The notes under the pieces: generated by a model | Seen by the model: the letters and a program-made list of their open reading frames with translations, nothing else | Database searches by the model: none | Told to the model about the DNA's origin: nothing | In this document: positions 7,073-14,664 of the stretch, piece by piece | Position numbering within the stretch: position 1 is the first letter of the stretch | How the letters are laid out: each line of letters begins with the position of its first letter | Translations under genes and position numbers: made by a program | From: Clostridia bacterium | Lineage (GTDB): Bacteria > Bacillota > Clostridia > Christensenellales > Pumilibacteraceae | Direction of reading: 5' to 3' | DNA length: 19,730 nt | NCBI GenBank assembly: GCA_900762945.1 | Contig: CAAFIN010000349.1 | Location: 1 to 19,730 of the forward strand

Positions 7073-7900
7073 ATGAATAAGATACTGAAAAAACGCACGC
7101 TCGCGCCGCGAGTGATCGAATACGTTGTAGACGCGCCCAAAGTAGCGAAACACGCGCACCCCGGGCAGTTTATTATTCTCAGAGTGGACGAGGAGGGCGA
7201 ACGCATACCGTTCACGATCTGCGATTACGACCGCGAAAACGGCACGGTAACGATTCTCGTGCAAGAAGTCGGGTATTCCACGGCTAAACTCGCTTGCGTT
7301 CCCGAGGGCGGCTTTATCGCCGATTTCGTAGGACCGCTCGGAAGACCCACGGATTTATCCGAATATAAAAATATCGTACTCGTAGGCGGCGGTATCGGCA
7401 GCGCGGTAATTTATCCGCAAGCCAAGCATCTTGCCGCGCTCGGCAACCCCGCGACCGTTATCGTGGGAGCGAGGAACAAGGAACTTATAATGTACGAGGA
7501 CGAATTCCGCGCCGCCGCGAAAGACATCAGAATCGCGACCGACGACGGCAGTTACGGCGTAAAAGGCTTCGTGACCGACGTTCTAAAGGAAATCCTCGAA
7601 AAAGGCGAAGCCGATTGCGTAATGGCGGTAGGCCCGATGCCTATGATGCGTGCGGTGTCCGAACTTACCCGCGCATACGGCGTAAAAACCGTAGTCAGTA
7701 TGAACCCGCTTATGGTGGACGGCACGGGCATGTGCGGCTGTTGCCGGGTGACAGTTGGCGGCAAAACTCGTTACGCGTGCGTCGACGGACCGGAATTCGA
7801 CGGTCACGAGATCGACTGGAGTGAAGCGATGACCCGGCTTACCGCGTACAAGCAACAAGAAAAAGAGCATCTTTGCAGACTGACCGGAGAGAAGAGATAA
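7073..7900 (+). CDS. nfnA: NfnA-like FAD/NAD-binding subunit with a [2Fe-2S] site
   Basis: A 275-residue protein of the sulfide dehydrogenase/dihydroorotate dehydrogenase electron-transfer family. An N-terminal FAD-binding barrel carries RIPFTICDYD; a nucleotide-binding domain carries VGGGIGSAVIYP (around 104-115) and AVGPMPMMRAV. The C-terminal [2Fe-2S] site has D216 and C221-x2-C224 with C236, the Asp plus three Cys pattern known from NfnA. With the next gene it forms the NADH-dependent reduced ferredoxin:NADP oxidoreductase, a cytoplasmic flavin-based bifurcating transhydrogenase typical of anaerobes. The stop codon is one base before the start of the partner gene. PyrK is the main alternative, but no pyrD lies next to it and the NfnB partner does. 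Confidence 0.88.
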   Translation: MNKILKKRTLAPRVIEYVVDAPKVAKHAHPGQFIILRVDEEGERIPFTICDYDRENGTVTILVQEVGYSTAKLACVPEGGFIADFVGPLGRPTDLSEYKNIVLVGGGIGSAVIYPQAKHLAALGNPATVIVGARNKELIMYEDEFRAAAKDIRIATDDGSYGVKGFVTDVLKEILEKGEADCVMAVGPMPMMRAVSELTRAYGVKTVVSMNPLMVDGTGMCGCCRVTVGGKTRYACVDGPEFDGHEIDWSEAMTRLTAYKQQEKEHLCRLTGEKR

Positions 7901-7901
7901 T

Positions 7902-9281
7902 ATGGCTATCGAGAAAAAACAGAGAAACGCTATCCCGGAACAGGATCCCGCCGTTCGCGCACATAATTTCGACGAAGTGGCGATCGGCTTTACCGCGGAA
8001 CTTGCCCGCGACGAAGCCTCGAGATGCTTGGGCTGTAAAAACGCGCCGTGTATGAAGGGGTGTCCCGTAGGCGTAAGAATTCCCGAATTTCTCGCGCTCG
8101 TCAAGCAAGGCGATTACGAAAAAGCGGGCGAAGTAATAAAGTTCACCAACAGTCTGCCGTCGGTGTGCGGCAGAGTGTGTCCGCAAGAAGAACAATGCGA
8201 AAAGAACTGCGTGCGCGCGAAGATCGACGGCGCGGTGTCTATCGGCGGAGTAGAGCGTTTCGTGGGCGACTTTATGCTTACCGTACCTTCGAAAACCCGC
8301 GATATCGAACCGTGCGGCAAGCGCGTTGCGGTGGTGGGGAGCGGACCCAGCGGCCTAACTTGCGCCGCGCAGCTTGCGGCAAAGGGCGTTGAAGTCACCG
8401 TGTTCGAAGCTTTCCACAAAGCGGGAGGCGTGCTGGTGTACGGAATTCCCGAATTCCGACTTCCGAAAAAACTCGTCGAAGCCGAAGCGAACAAACTCAA
8501 AGACCTCGGCGTAAAATTCGAACTCGACACCGTAATCGGCAAGACGATAACGATCGACGAACTCCTCGCCGAATACGACGCGGTGTTTATCGGCAGCGGC
8601 GCGGGGCTTCCCATGTTTATGAACGTGCCGGGCGAAAACCTTAACGGCGTGTTTTCCGCCAACGAGTACCTGACCAGAGTCAACCTCATGGGCGCGTACG
8701 ACGAAAACGCTATAACCCCCGTTCAGCGCGGCAAAAACGTCGTGGTAGTGGGCGCGGGCAACGTTGCTATGGACGCGGCGAGAACGGCGCTGAGAATGGG
8801 CGCGGAGTCCGTTACAGTCGTTTACCGCAGAGGCAGAGAAGAAATGCCCGCGAGAAAAGAGGAGATCCGCCACGCAGAGCAAGAGGGCGTAAAGTTCGCG
8901 TTCCTTACTAACCCCGTGCGCTTCGACGGCGAAAACGGCTGGGTCAAGGACGCCACTTGCATAAGAATGGAACTGGGCGCTCCCGACGCAAGCGGTCGCC
9001 GCTCGCCGGTACCGATAGAGGGGAGCGAGTTTACCGTTCCCGCCGATATGGTTGTGGTCGCGCTCGGCACAAGCCCCAACCCGCTCATAAAGGACAGTTA
9101 CGACAAGTTACAGACCGCCCGCCGCGGCATACTCGCGGTGGACGACGATATGATGACTTCGGTCGACGGCATTTACGCCGGCGGCGACGCGGTGACAGGC
9201 GCGGCTACCGTAATCCTTGCAATGGGAGCGGGCAGAAAAGCCGCTCACTCGATACTTAAACGATTCGAACTTGCCGAATAA
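7902..9281 (+). CDS. nfnB: NfnB-like subunit (GltA family, glutamate synthase small-subunit-like)
   Basis: A 459-residue flavoprotein. The N-terminal Fe-S domain has C42-x2-C45-x4-C50-x3-C54 and a second set in SVCGRVCPQEEQCEKNC, enough for two [4Fe-4S] clusters. Two Rossmann motifs follow: VAVVGSGPSGLTCA for FAD and VVVVGAGNVAMDAA with YRRGREEMPA for NADPH. The ending YAGGDAVTGAATVILAMGAG is the usual FAD-contact motif. Proteins of this family are often called glutamate synthase subunits, but the adjacent NfnA-like gene makes the NfnB assignment much more likely. The bifurcating pair exchanges electrons between NADPH, NADH and ferredoxin. Shine-Dalgarno GGAGAGAAG (7887-7895) lies six bases before ATG. 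Confidence 0.9.
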   Translation: MAIEKKQRNAIPEQDPAVRAHNFDEVAIGFTAELARDEASRCLGCKNAPCMKGCPVGVRIPEFLALVKQGDYEKAGEVIKFTNSLPSVCGRVCPQEEQCEKNCVRAKIDGAVSIGGVERFVGDFMLTVPSKTRDIEPCGKRVAVVGSGPSGLTCAAQLAAKGVEVTVFEAFHKAGGVLVYGIPEFRLPKKLVEAEANKLKDLGVKFELDTVIGKTITIDELLAEYDAVFIGSGAGLPMFMNVPGENLNGVFSANEYLTRVNLMGAYDENAITPVQRGKNVVVVGAGNVAMDAARTALRMGAESVTVVYRRGREEMPARKEEIRHAEQEGVKFAFLTNPVRFDGENGWVKDATCIRMELGAPDASGRRSPVPIEGSEFTVPADMVVVALGTSPNPLIKDSYDKLQTARRGILAVDDDMMTSVDGIYAGGDAVTGAATVILAMGAGRKAAHSILKRFELAE

Positions 9282-9329
9282 TTATATAACTTCCCGAAAC
9301 GGAAAACACTAAAATAAACCAAATTCAGT

Positions 9330-9367
9330 AAAAAAATCGGCAAAGCCGCAAAAACCGCTTTTGCCGA
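9330..9367 (-). terminator. Terminator-like hairpin facing leftwards in the obg leader
   Basis: A ten-pair stem (9337-9346 with 9357-9367, one bulged base at 9359) is followed on the - strand by seven U residues (complement of 9330-9336), the full design of an intrinsic terminator for leftward transcription. No - strand gene lies upstream of it in that direction. On the + strand the same hairpin ends directly before the obg Shine-Dalgarno (9368-9373). Confidence 0.5.
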
Positions 9368-9379
9368 CGGAGAAAAACG

Positions 9380-10639
9380 ATGTTCGTAGATAAAGCAAAA
9401 ATTTATATCAAGTCGGGTAACGGCGGCAACGGTTGCACGTCGTTCTACACCGAGAAGTACGTGCCGGACGGCGGCCCGGACGGCGGCGACGGCGGCAAGG
9501 GCGGCGACGTGATTTTCACCGTCGACGAGCGGCTGAATTCGCTCACCGATTTTCGGTACGAACAACACTTCCGCGCCGCGAACGGCGAGAACGGAAGCAG
9601 TCGATTCTGCCATGGCAAAAACGCTCCCGACCTTATCGTCAAGGTTCCGCGCGGCACGATAATCCGCGACGCGGAAACGGGCAGGATCATAGCGGACATG
9701 TACGAAGAGGACGCTACCGTCACGGTGCTAAAAGGCGGCTTCGGCGGCAAGGGCAACGCGAGATTCAAGTCGTCCAGAAGAAAAGCCCCGCGCTTTTCGC
9801 AGACGGGCGAAGTGACCGACGAACATATCGTCACGCTGGAACTCAAAACCATCGCGGACGTAGGACTGGTGGGCTACCCGAATGTCGGCAAATCCACGCT
9901 GCTGTCCGTGATTTCCTCGGCTAAGCCAAAGATCGCAAACTACCATTTCACCACGCTTTCCCCCAACCTCGGCGTAGTCAAGCGTTACGACGGCGCGTTC
10001 GTCGTAGCCGATATTCCCGGGCTTATCGAGGGCGCGGGCGACGGAGTGGGGTTAGGTACAGAGTTTTTGCGTCACGTCGACCGCACGCGGCTTATCGTCC
10101 ACGTAGTGGATATTTCCGGCAGCGAGGGCAGAGATCCCGTTACCGACTACCGTACGATCAACGCCGAACTCAAAAAGTACGACAAGCGCCTTGCTTCGCT
10201 CCCGCAGATCGTTGCGCTCAACAAAGCCGACCTGCTTTATGACGACGAAGCGGTCAAAAACTTCCGCCGCCACGTCCGCAAGCCGATTTACCTCATCAGC
10301 GGCGCAACGCACCAAGGCATAGACGAACTTCTCGACGCGGTGTACGAGAAACTTCAGACGCTTCCCGCGGCGGAAAAACTCGAATACGAGCCGTTTGAAT
10401 ACGAGCGCCGCGACACGACCGACTTCGAAGTCACCCGCGACGACGACGGCGGCTTCGATATCAGCGGCGGACTTGTGGAAGAACTTGCGAGAAACGTCGT
10501 ACTCGACAGTTACGACAGTTTCCGTTACTTCCAGAAAAAACTGAAAGAAACCGGCGTTATCAAAGCGCTGAGAAAAGCGGGAGCCAAGGACGGCGACACC
10601 GTGCGCGTACTCGACGTCGAATTCGAGTTCGTAGAATAA
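9380..10639 (+). CDS. obg: Obg/CgtA GTPase, ribosome assembly and stress
   Basis: A 419-residue Obg protein, an essential GTPase binding the 50S ribosomal subunit. The Gly-rich Obg domain fills residues 1-158 with signatures GNGGNGCTSF, GGPDGGDGGKGGDV and GGFGGKGNARFKSS. The G domain has G1 GYPNVGKST (165-173), G2 TTLSPNLG, G3 DIPGLIEGA, G4 NKAD and G5 SGATHQG. A C-terminal OCT domain (about 345-419) includes the DSYDSFRYFQKKLKETGV region found in Gram-positive Obg. The start is fixed by CGGAGA (9368-9373) and the conserved MFVDKAKI beginning. The stop overlaps the next start by one base (TAATG). The gene is not beside rplU-rpmA here, unlike in many bacteria. Confidence 0.97.
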   Translation: MFVDKAKIYIKSGNGGNGCTSFYTEKYVPDGGPDGGDGGKGGDVIFTVDERLNSLTDFRYEQHFRAANGENGSSRFCHGKNAPDLIVKVPRGTIIRDAETGRIIADMYEEDATVTVLKGGFGGKGNARFKSSRRKAPRFSQTGEVTDEHIVTLELKTIADVGLVGYPNVGKSTLLSVISSAKPKIANYHFTTLSPNLGVVKRYDGAFVVADIPGLIEGAGDGVGLGTEFLRHVDRTRLIVHVVDISGSEGRDPVTDYRTINAELKKYDKRLASLPQIVALNKADLLYDDEAVKNFRRHVRKPIYLISGATHQGIDELLDAVYEKLQTLPAAEKLEYEPFEYERRDTTDFEVTRDDDGGFDISGGLVEELARNVVLDSYDSFRYFQKKLKETGVIKALRKAGAKDGDTVRVLDVEFEFVE

Positions 10640-11793
10640 TGAAGCGCGTGATTTTCGGCGGAAGTTTCGATCCGCCTACGCTCGCCCATTACGATATGGG
10701 TGTAAAATTGTCCGAGCATTTCGACGAAACGGTCGTCGTGCCCGCGTTTATATCGCCGTTCAAAGCGAGCGGCGCAGAACTTGACGGCAACGAGCGATTT
10801 GAACTTCTTGAAAAACTCTTTGACGGCAACGACAAAATAACCGTTTCCGATACGGAACTCGCCGCCGGCGGCACGAGTTACTCATACATGACCGCAGAAA
10901 AGTTCTATAACCCCGCGGACGAACTCTATATCGCTATCGGAAGCGACGGACTTGCCTCGCTGAATAAGTGGGCGAGAACGGATATTCTGGCGAAAATAGC
11001 CACGTTTTACGTCGTCGAGCGCCCGTATTTCAAGGTAAAGCAAGCCGACCTCGATAACGCCGGAAAGATTCTCAAGGTAGAAGTCGCGCCGTTTATCGGC
11101 AAAGAAGGCTCGTCATCGCTGCTTCGGGTCGCAGTCGCTTTCGGAAAAGCGGGCGAAGTCGTTCCGCCGCTCGTTGCGGACTATATCAAGACCCGCGGAC
11201 TGTACCGCGACTACGACTATATCGTGTCGCGTTACCCCGAGTTCGATATGAAAAAAAGCCGCGCCGAGCATATCTACCGCACGACCAAAGCCGCGATACT
11301 CCTCGCAAAACTCAACGGGGTAAGCACCGACAAAGCGATCAGAGCCGCGCTTTACCACGATATAGGCAAGTACGTCACCCGCGAAAGATTCGAAGGCCTC
11401 GGCTTAACGTGGACGGACGAGATCGAAGCGCTTCCGGAAAGTTGCCGACACCAACTCACCGGCGCGGCAATCGCGGAAAAATGCTTCGGCGAAACCGACC
11501 CGGACGTTCTCGCCGCGATCAAAACGCACACTACGGGCGCAAAAAATATGTCCGCGCTCCAGAAAGTCATTTTTGCCGCAGACTATATCGAAGAGGGACG
11601 CGACTTCGAGGGACTTGCTCCGATCCGCGCGACCGTCTACGACGATCTCGACGCGGGTGTGACGGCAATTTTCAAAAACACGATTTCGTACCTGACCCGG
11701 GCGGGGCAGAGCATTGCTCCCGTCACGACGGAAGCGTACGAATATATGATTTCCCAAAAGGAGAATAATACTAATGGCAATAGTAACCGCTGA
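10639..11793 (+). CDS. nadD: NadD-YqeK fusion: nicotinate-nucleotide adenylyltransferase plus HD hydrolase
   Basis: This 384-residue protein joins two enzymes usually made separately. Residues 1-195 are NadD, which adenylates nicotinate mononucleotide in NAD synthesis: GGSFDPPTLAH (7-17) is the nucleotidyltransferase motif with T14-x-x-H17, and EGSSSLLR holds the second signature. Residues about 203-384 are a YqeK-type HD domain, with H211 and H240-D241 (YHDIGK) as metal ligands; THTTGAKNMS and FAADYIEEGR are typical. YqeK enzymes cleave diadenosine tetraphosphate. The genes are adjacent in many Bacillota, and fusions are known in some lineages such as mycoplasmas. There is no stop or frameshift in the junction. 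The start overlaps obg by one base, and the end overlaps rsfS by 20 bases. Confidence 0.93.
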   Translation: MKRVIFGGSFDPPTLAHYDMGVKLSEHFDETVVVPAFISPFKASGAELDGNERFELLEKLFDGNDKITVSDTELAAGGTSYSYMTAEKFYNPADELYIAIGSDGLASLNKWARTDILAKIATFYVVERPYFKVKQADLDNAGKILKVEVAPFIGKEGSSSLLRVAVAFGKAGEVVPPLVADYIKTRGLYRDYDYIVSRYPEFDMKKSRAEHIYRTTKAAILLAKLNGVSTDKAIRAALYHDIGKYVTRERFEGLGLTWTDEIEALPESCRHQLTGAAIAEKCFGETDPDVLAAIKTHTTGAKNMSALQKVIFAADYIEEGRDFEGLAPIRATVYDDLDAGVTAIFKNTISYLTRAGQSIAPVTTEAYEYMISQKENNTNGNSNR

Positions 11794-12160
11794 TTTAACC
11801 AAGTACGACCTTAAAACCGCAGAAGGGCTGAGCGCCGCGATAGCTTACCTTCTCGACCTTAAGAAGGGCAAGAATATCGTCACGATCGATCTATCGGGCA
11901 AAACCGTGATAGCCGATTACTTCGTTATCGCTTCCGCGTACTCGACCACTGCCGTCAAAGCGCTGTCGAACTATGTCGAGGACGAACTCGCGAAGTGCGG
12001 CGTAGAGCCTATCCACCGCGACGTCGATCAGAAGTGGGTCGCGCTCGACTACGGCTACGTCATCGTGCATGTGTTCTACAAGGAACTCCGCGACTTTTAC
12101 CGCATCGAAAGATTGTGGGAGGACGGCGCGGACGAACTCAAACCCTCGGACAACGACTAA
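11774..12160 (+). CDS. rsfS: Ribosome silencing factor RsfS
   Basis: A 128-residue RsfS (Iojap/YbeB) protein, which binds ribosomal protein L14 and blocks subunit joining under starvation. The family core is clear: DLSGKTVIADYFVIASAYST (residues 38-57), then a helix, the DQKWVALDYGYVIVHVFYKE stretch (about 85-104) and the final FYRIERLWEDG motif. Start ATG 11774 is served by AAGGAG (11759-11764), lying inside the end of the nadD-yqeK gene with a 20-base overlap, so its translation is probably coupled to it. The order yqeK-rsfS is common in Bacillota and supports the identification of both. Confidence 0.95.
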   Translation: MAIVTADLTKYDLKTAEGLSAAIAYLLDLKKGKNIVTIDLSGKTVIADYFVIASAYSTTAVKALSNYVEDELAKCGVEPIHRDVDQKWVALDYGYVIVHVFYKELRDFYRIERLWEDGADELKPSDND

Positions 12161-12236
12161 GCGGCTTTTTCGGTATCGCGGAACGCGGGATAAACCTCGC
12201 GCGCAAATAAACCGATTCGCGAAATAAGGACAGAAA

Positions 12237-13205
12237 ATGTACGAAGTATCTATAATTCAGCATATCCAGAGCATAAGGTCGGCGTTTTTAGACGGCTTCT
12301 TTTTGGTCGTCACCAACCTCGGTGCGGAAATGCTTTTCATCGTGGTTGCGGCGATCTTTTACTGGTGCGTAAGCAAGCGCTACGGCTACAAAATGATGAA
12401 CGTGTTCATCTTAGGCGCGGCGTGTATGGAAGGCTTGAAAAATATCGTGCGCCGTCCACGTCCGTTCACTCACGACGGGATCGTGTCGGTAGGCGAAAAA
12501 ACGAGCGGTTACTCGTTTCCGAGCGGGCACTCACACGCGATATCCAACCTGTCCACGCAATTGTACCTTAAATATCGCCGCCGCGAACTTTTCATATCCG
12601 GCATAATCGTGTCGCTTATTGTGGCGTTCTCGCGACTGTACCTCGGTCAGCACTTTCTTACCGACGTGATCGTCGGGCTTGCGCTCGGCATCTGCTTCGC
12701 CACGCTGTTTTCCATGCTGTTTGAAGTTCTCGGCAACAGAGAAGAGTATATCATCCTCGGCGTGTTTCCGATCTGCGTAATTATCGAACTCGTACTGATA
12801 TTTACCGGCGCGGCGGCAACTACCGGACCCGTTCAGGACGTTCTCGGCGCTTACGCCGCCATAACTCTCGGCTACTTTATCGAAAAGCGCTATATTAAGT
12901 GCGAGGTCCGCGCCGCGTGGTACGTTCAACTAATCAAAATAGTAGTGGGGCTGGGGGTGTCGCTCGGCATAAAAGAAGGCTTCAAACTCTTTCTGCCGCA
13001 AAGCGCACCCGCGCTTTACAACTTTTTCCGCTACTTTGTCACTGCGTTCGTGGCGGTTGCGGGACTTCCGGCGCTGTTCAGGATAACGAAACTTTACGGT
13101 AACTTCGGAAAACCGCTACCCGAGAAAGCAGTCAAAGCAAATACCGCCACCAAAACCGTCGAAACCGAAGAATTCGCGAACGACGATAATCCCGAAATCA
13201 AATAA
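12237..13205 (+). CDS. PAP2-type membrane phosphatase
   Basis: A 322-residue integral membrane protein with the complete phosphatase signature of the PAP2 (type 2 phosphatidate phosphatase) superfamily: K68-x6-R75-P76 (KNIVRRPRP), PSGHS (95-99, with the catalytic H98) and S132-R133-x5-H139-x3-D143 (SRLYLGQHFLTD). The three motifs sit between several hydrophobic helices, and four or five more membrane segments follow. The last 30 residues are polar. Family members remove phosphate from lipid phosphates such as undecaprenyl diphosphate or phosphatidate, with the active site on the outer face. The C-terminal membrane part (about residues 160-290) is longer than in minimal BcrC-like enzymes, so the exact lipid is open. 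A weak AAGGA (12226-12230) precedes the ATG. Confidence 0.88.
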   Translation: MYEVSIIQHIQSIRSAFLDGFFLVVTNLGAEMLFIVVAAIFYWCVSKRYGYKMMNVFILGAACMEGLKNIVRRPRPFTHDGIVSVGEKTSGYSFPSGHSHAISNLSTQLYLKYRRRELFISGIIVSLIVAFSRLYLGQHFLTDVIVGLALGICFATLFSMLFEVLGNREEYIILGVFPICVIIELVLIFTGAAATTGPVQDVLGAYAAITLGYFIEKRYIKCEVRAAWYVQLIKIVVGLGVSLGIKEGFKLFLPQSAPALYNFFRYFVTAFVAVAGLPALFRITKLYGNFGKPLPEKAVKANTATKTVETEEFANDDNPEIK

Positions 13206-13219
13206 CCCACGAAAAACGC

Positions 13220-13249
13220 TTGACAATCGTAGCCCGGCGGTAATATAAT
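13220..13249 (+). promoter_or_regulatory. Promoter of the FMN riboswitch-ribU unit
   Basis: Consensus TTGACA (13220-13225) and TATAAT (13244-13249) are separated by 18 bases. The expected start of transcription is near 13256, right where the P1 helix of the aptamer begins. Confidence 0.88.
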
Positions 13250-13256
13250 TTAATCG

Positions 13257-13385
13257 CAACTTAGGGGCGGGGTGAAATTCCCCACCGGCAGTGAGCGCCA
13301 TAGGCGTAAGTCTGCGAAGGACGAAATTCGTCCCCGAGCGAGTGAGATTCTCGCACCGACGGTACAGTCCGGATAGTATAAGTTG
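13257..13385 (+). promoter_or_regulatory. FMN riboswitch aptamer (RFN element)
   Basis: The 129-base region carries the conserved RFN blocks: GGGGCGGGGTGAAATTCCCC with ACCGGCAGT (from 13264), and CCGACGGTACAGTCCGGAT near 13356-13374. P1 is CAACTTA (13257-13263) with TAAGTTG (13379-13385). P4 GGACG/CGTCC and P5 GCGAG/CTCGC are also visible. It binds FMN and normally switches riboflavin genes off. Its position between a strong promoter and ribU, followed by a terminator, fits that role. Confidence 0.95.
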
Positions 13386-13411
13386 AACTAAATCCACGCA
13401 GATTTTTTTCA

Positions 13412-13441
13412 CGCCCCCGAAACTCACGGAGGCGTTTTTTT
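13412..13441 (+). terminator. Riboswitch expression platform: terminator containing the ribU Shine-Dalgarno
   Basis: CGCCCCCG (13412-13419) pairs with CGGAGGCG (13427-13434), with one mismatch, around a seven-base loop, followed by seven T (13435-13441). The ribU ATG begins at the very next base. The only Shine-Dalgarno sequence, GGAGG (13428-13432), is in the 3' arm of this stem, nine bases before the ATG, so the same hairpin can end transcription and hide the ribosome site. Confidence 0.85.
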
Positions 13442-14191
13442 ATGTCAAAAAATCGTTGGCTGTCCACTCGCGGAATCGTAATCACCGCCACGCTCACGGC
13501 AATAGGTTACGGGCTCAGTTGGCTCGAGTTCCCTTTGTTTCCCGCAGCACCCTTTCTCAAACTCGACTTTTCCACGTTTACCACGCTGTTCGGCGGCTAT
13601 ATGTTCGGCTTTCCCGCGGCAATCGTCATAGAAGGGCTGAAACAACTGCTTATATGGGGGACGAAGTCCTCGACGGGCGGCGTAGGCGAGATCGCGAACT
13701 TCATTATGACCGTCGCGTTCGTCGCCGTACCCACGATACTGTACAGATACAAAAAAGGCAAGGGGCGCGTGGTAGAAGGGCTAGCTATCGGTTGCATTTG
13801 TCAGATCGCCGCTTCTATGGTCTGCAACCGCTACATTACGTTCCCGCTGTTCGCCCGCGACGCGGCTAAGGAAATGTTTACCGGTCTTTGGGGCTACGTC
13901 CTCGCGTTCAACGCGATCAAGTCGGTTTCCGTCAGCGTTCTCGTGTTTTTCCTCTACAAGCGGCTGTCTTTCGTGCTGAAACGCTACGTCCTTACCCCGT
14001 ATAAGCGCGAAGAAAGCGCGCTCGCCGCAACCGACTGCGAACCTGCCGAAGAAATCGCCGACGGCGGTCCGAACTCCGAAACCGTAGCGCCGCAGAACGC
14101 CGAAACTATTACCGACAATTCCGCGCAGAACGCTAAAACTTCCGCGGAAATTACGGAAAGCGAAGAAAAATCGTCCGAAAAGCCGCTTTAA
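13442..14191 (+). CDS. ribU: Riboflavin ECF transporter S component
   Basis: A 249-residue membrane protein with five or six hydrophobic segments in the first 185 residues. LEFPLFPAAPFLKLDFSTFT (residues 28-47) and the segment IEGLKQLLIWGTKSSTGGVG followed by EIANFIMT are the substrate-binding signature of RibU. RibU captures riboflavin and works with the shared EcfA-A'-T energising module, whose genes are not in this window. The FMN riboswitch directly upstream independently supports riboflavin as the substrate. The last 60 residues form an unusual Ala/Glu/Ser-rich acidic cytosolic tail not needed for transport in known RibU proteins. Alternatives are few; a different vitamin is unlikely given the riboswitch. 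Confidence 0.94.
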   Translation: MSKNRWLSTRGIVITATLTAIGYGLSWLEFPLFPAAPFLKLDFSTFTTLFGGYMFGFPAAIVIEGLKQLLIWGTKSSTGGVGEIANFIMTVAFVAVPTILYRYKKGKGRVVEGLAIGCICQIAASMVCNRYITFPLFARDAAKEMFTGLWGYVLAFNAIKSVSVSVLVFFLYKRLSFVLKRYVLTPYKREESALAATDCEPAEEIADGGPNSETVAPQNAETITDNSAQNAKTSAEITESEEKSSEKPL

Positions 14192-14193
14192 CC

Positions 14194-14225
14194 GCGCAAA
14201 ACAGCCGCGTAAGCCTTGCGTTTTT
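14194..14225 (+). terminator. Possible weak terminator after ribU
   Basis: GCGCAA (14194-14199) can pair with TTGCGT (14216-14221) around a long 16-base loop, and the pairing runs into the T-tract 14221-14225. The stem is short. The 3' arm overlaps the putative -35 of the tsaE promoter. Confidence 0.3.
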
Positions 14226-14244
14226 CGCTGCAAAGTAGTATAAT
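14216..14244 (+). promoter_or_regulatory. Promoter of the tsaE cluster, placed for leaderless mRNA
   Basis: A perfect TATAAT (14239-14244) lies 17 bases after TTGCGT (14216-14221). The usual distance of six to seven bases from the -10 puts the transcription start at about 14251, which is the A of the tsaE ATG. No Shine-Dalgarno sequence is present before that ATG. Confidence 0.6.
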
Positions 14245-14250
14245 TATCTT

Positions 14251-14664
14251 ATGACTTACGTTTCGAAAAGCGAATCCGATACCTATAAGATAGCGGCGGA
14301 GTTTGCCGCCACGCTGAACGGAGGCGAAATAGTGCTTCTCAGCGGCGAACTCGGCGCGGGCAAGACTGCGTTCGTGAAAGGACTTGCCGCCGCGCTCGGC
14401 ATTACGGACGAGGTTACGAGTCCCACGTTCACGCTTATGAACGTTTACCGCGGCGCGCTGACGTTGTACCACTTCGACGTATACAGACTGCATAGCGGAG
14501 AGGAAGCGTACGCCGCCGGGCTTACCGAGTTTTTCGGCGAAGCGGGTTCGGTATCGTGTATCGAGTGGTGGGAGAACGTCGCGGACGCGATAGTCGGCGA
14601 TACGATAAAAATTACGATAAATTATCTCGAAAACGAGATGAGGGAGATTAACGTTGAACGGTAA
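14251..14664 (+). CDS. tsaE: TsaE, ATPase of the tRNA t6A synthesis complex
   Basis: A 137-residue P-loop ATPase that works with TsaB and TsaD in making N6-threonylcarbamoyladenosine at position 37 of ANN-decoding tRNAs. Signatures: Walker A SGELGAGKT (K38), SPTFTLMNVY (about 56-65), the Asp of YHFDVYRL and IEWWENV near the end, the TsaE version of IEWPE. The ATG at 14251 gives the normal N-terminus (a short lead-in and a helix before Walker A). No Shine-Dalgarno precedes it, and a TATAAT ends six bases upstream, suggesting a leaderless transcript. The end overlaps yhbY by 11 bases. Confidence 0.94.
   Translation: MTYVSKSESDTYKIAAEFAATLNGGEIVLLSGELGAGKTAFVKGLAAALGITDEVTSPTFTLMNVYRGALTLYHFDVYRLHSGEEAYAAGLTEFFGEAGSVSCIEWWENVADAIVGDTIKITINYLENEMREINVER

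Noticed and set aside
7902..9281. True glutamate synthase small subunit
   Set aside because: No large glutamate synthase subunit is adjacent, and an NfnA-like gene is one base upstream.
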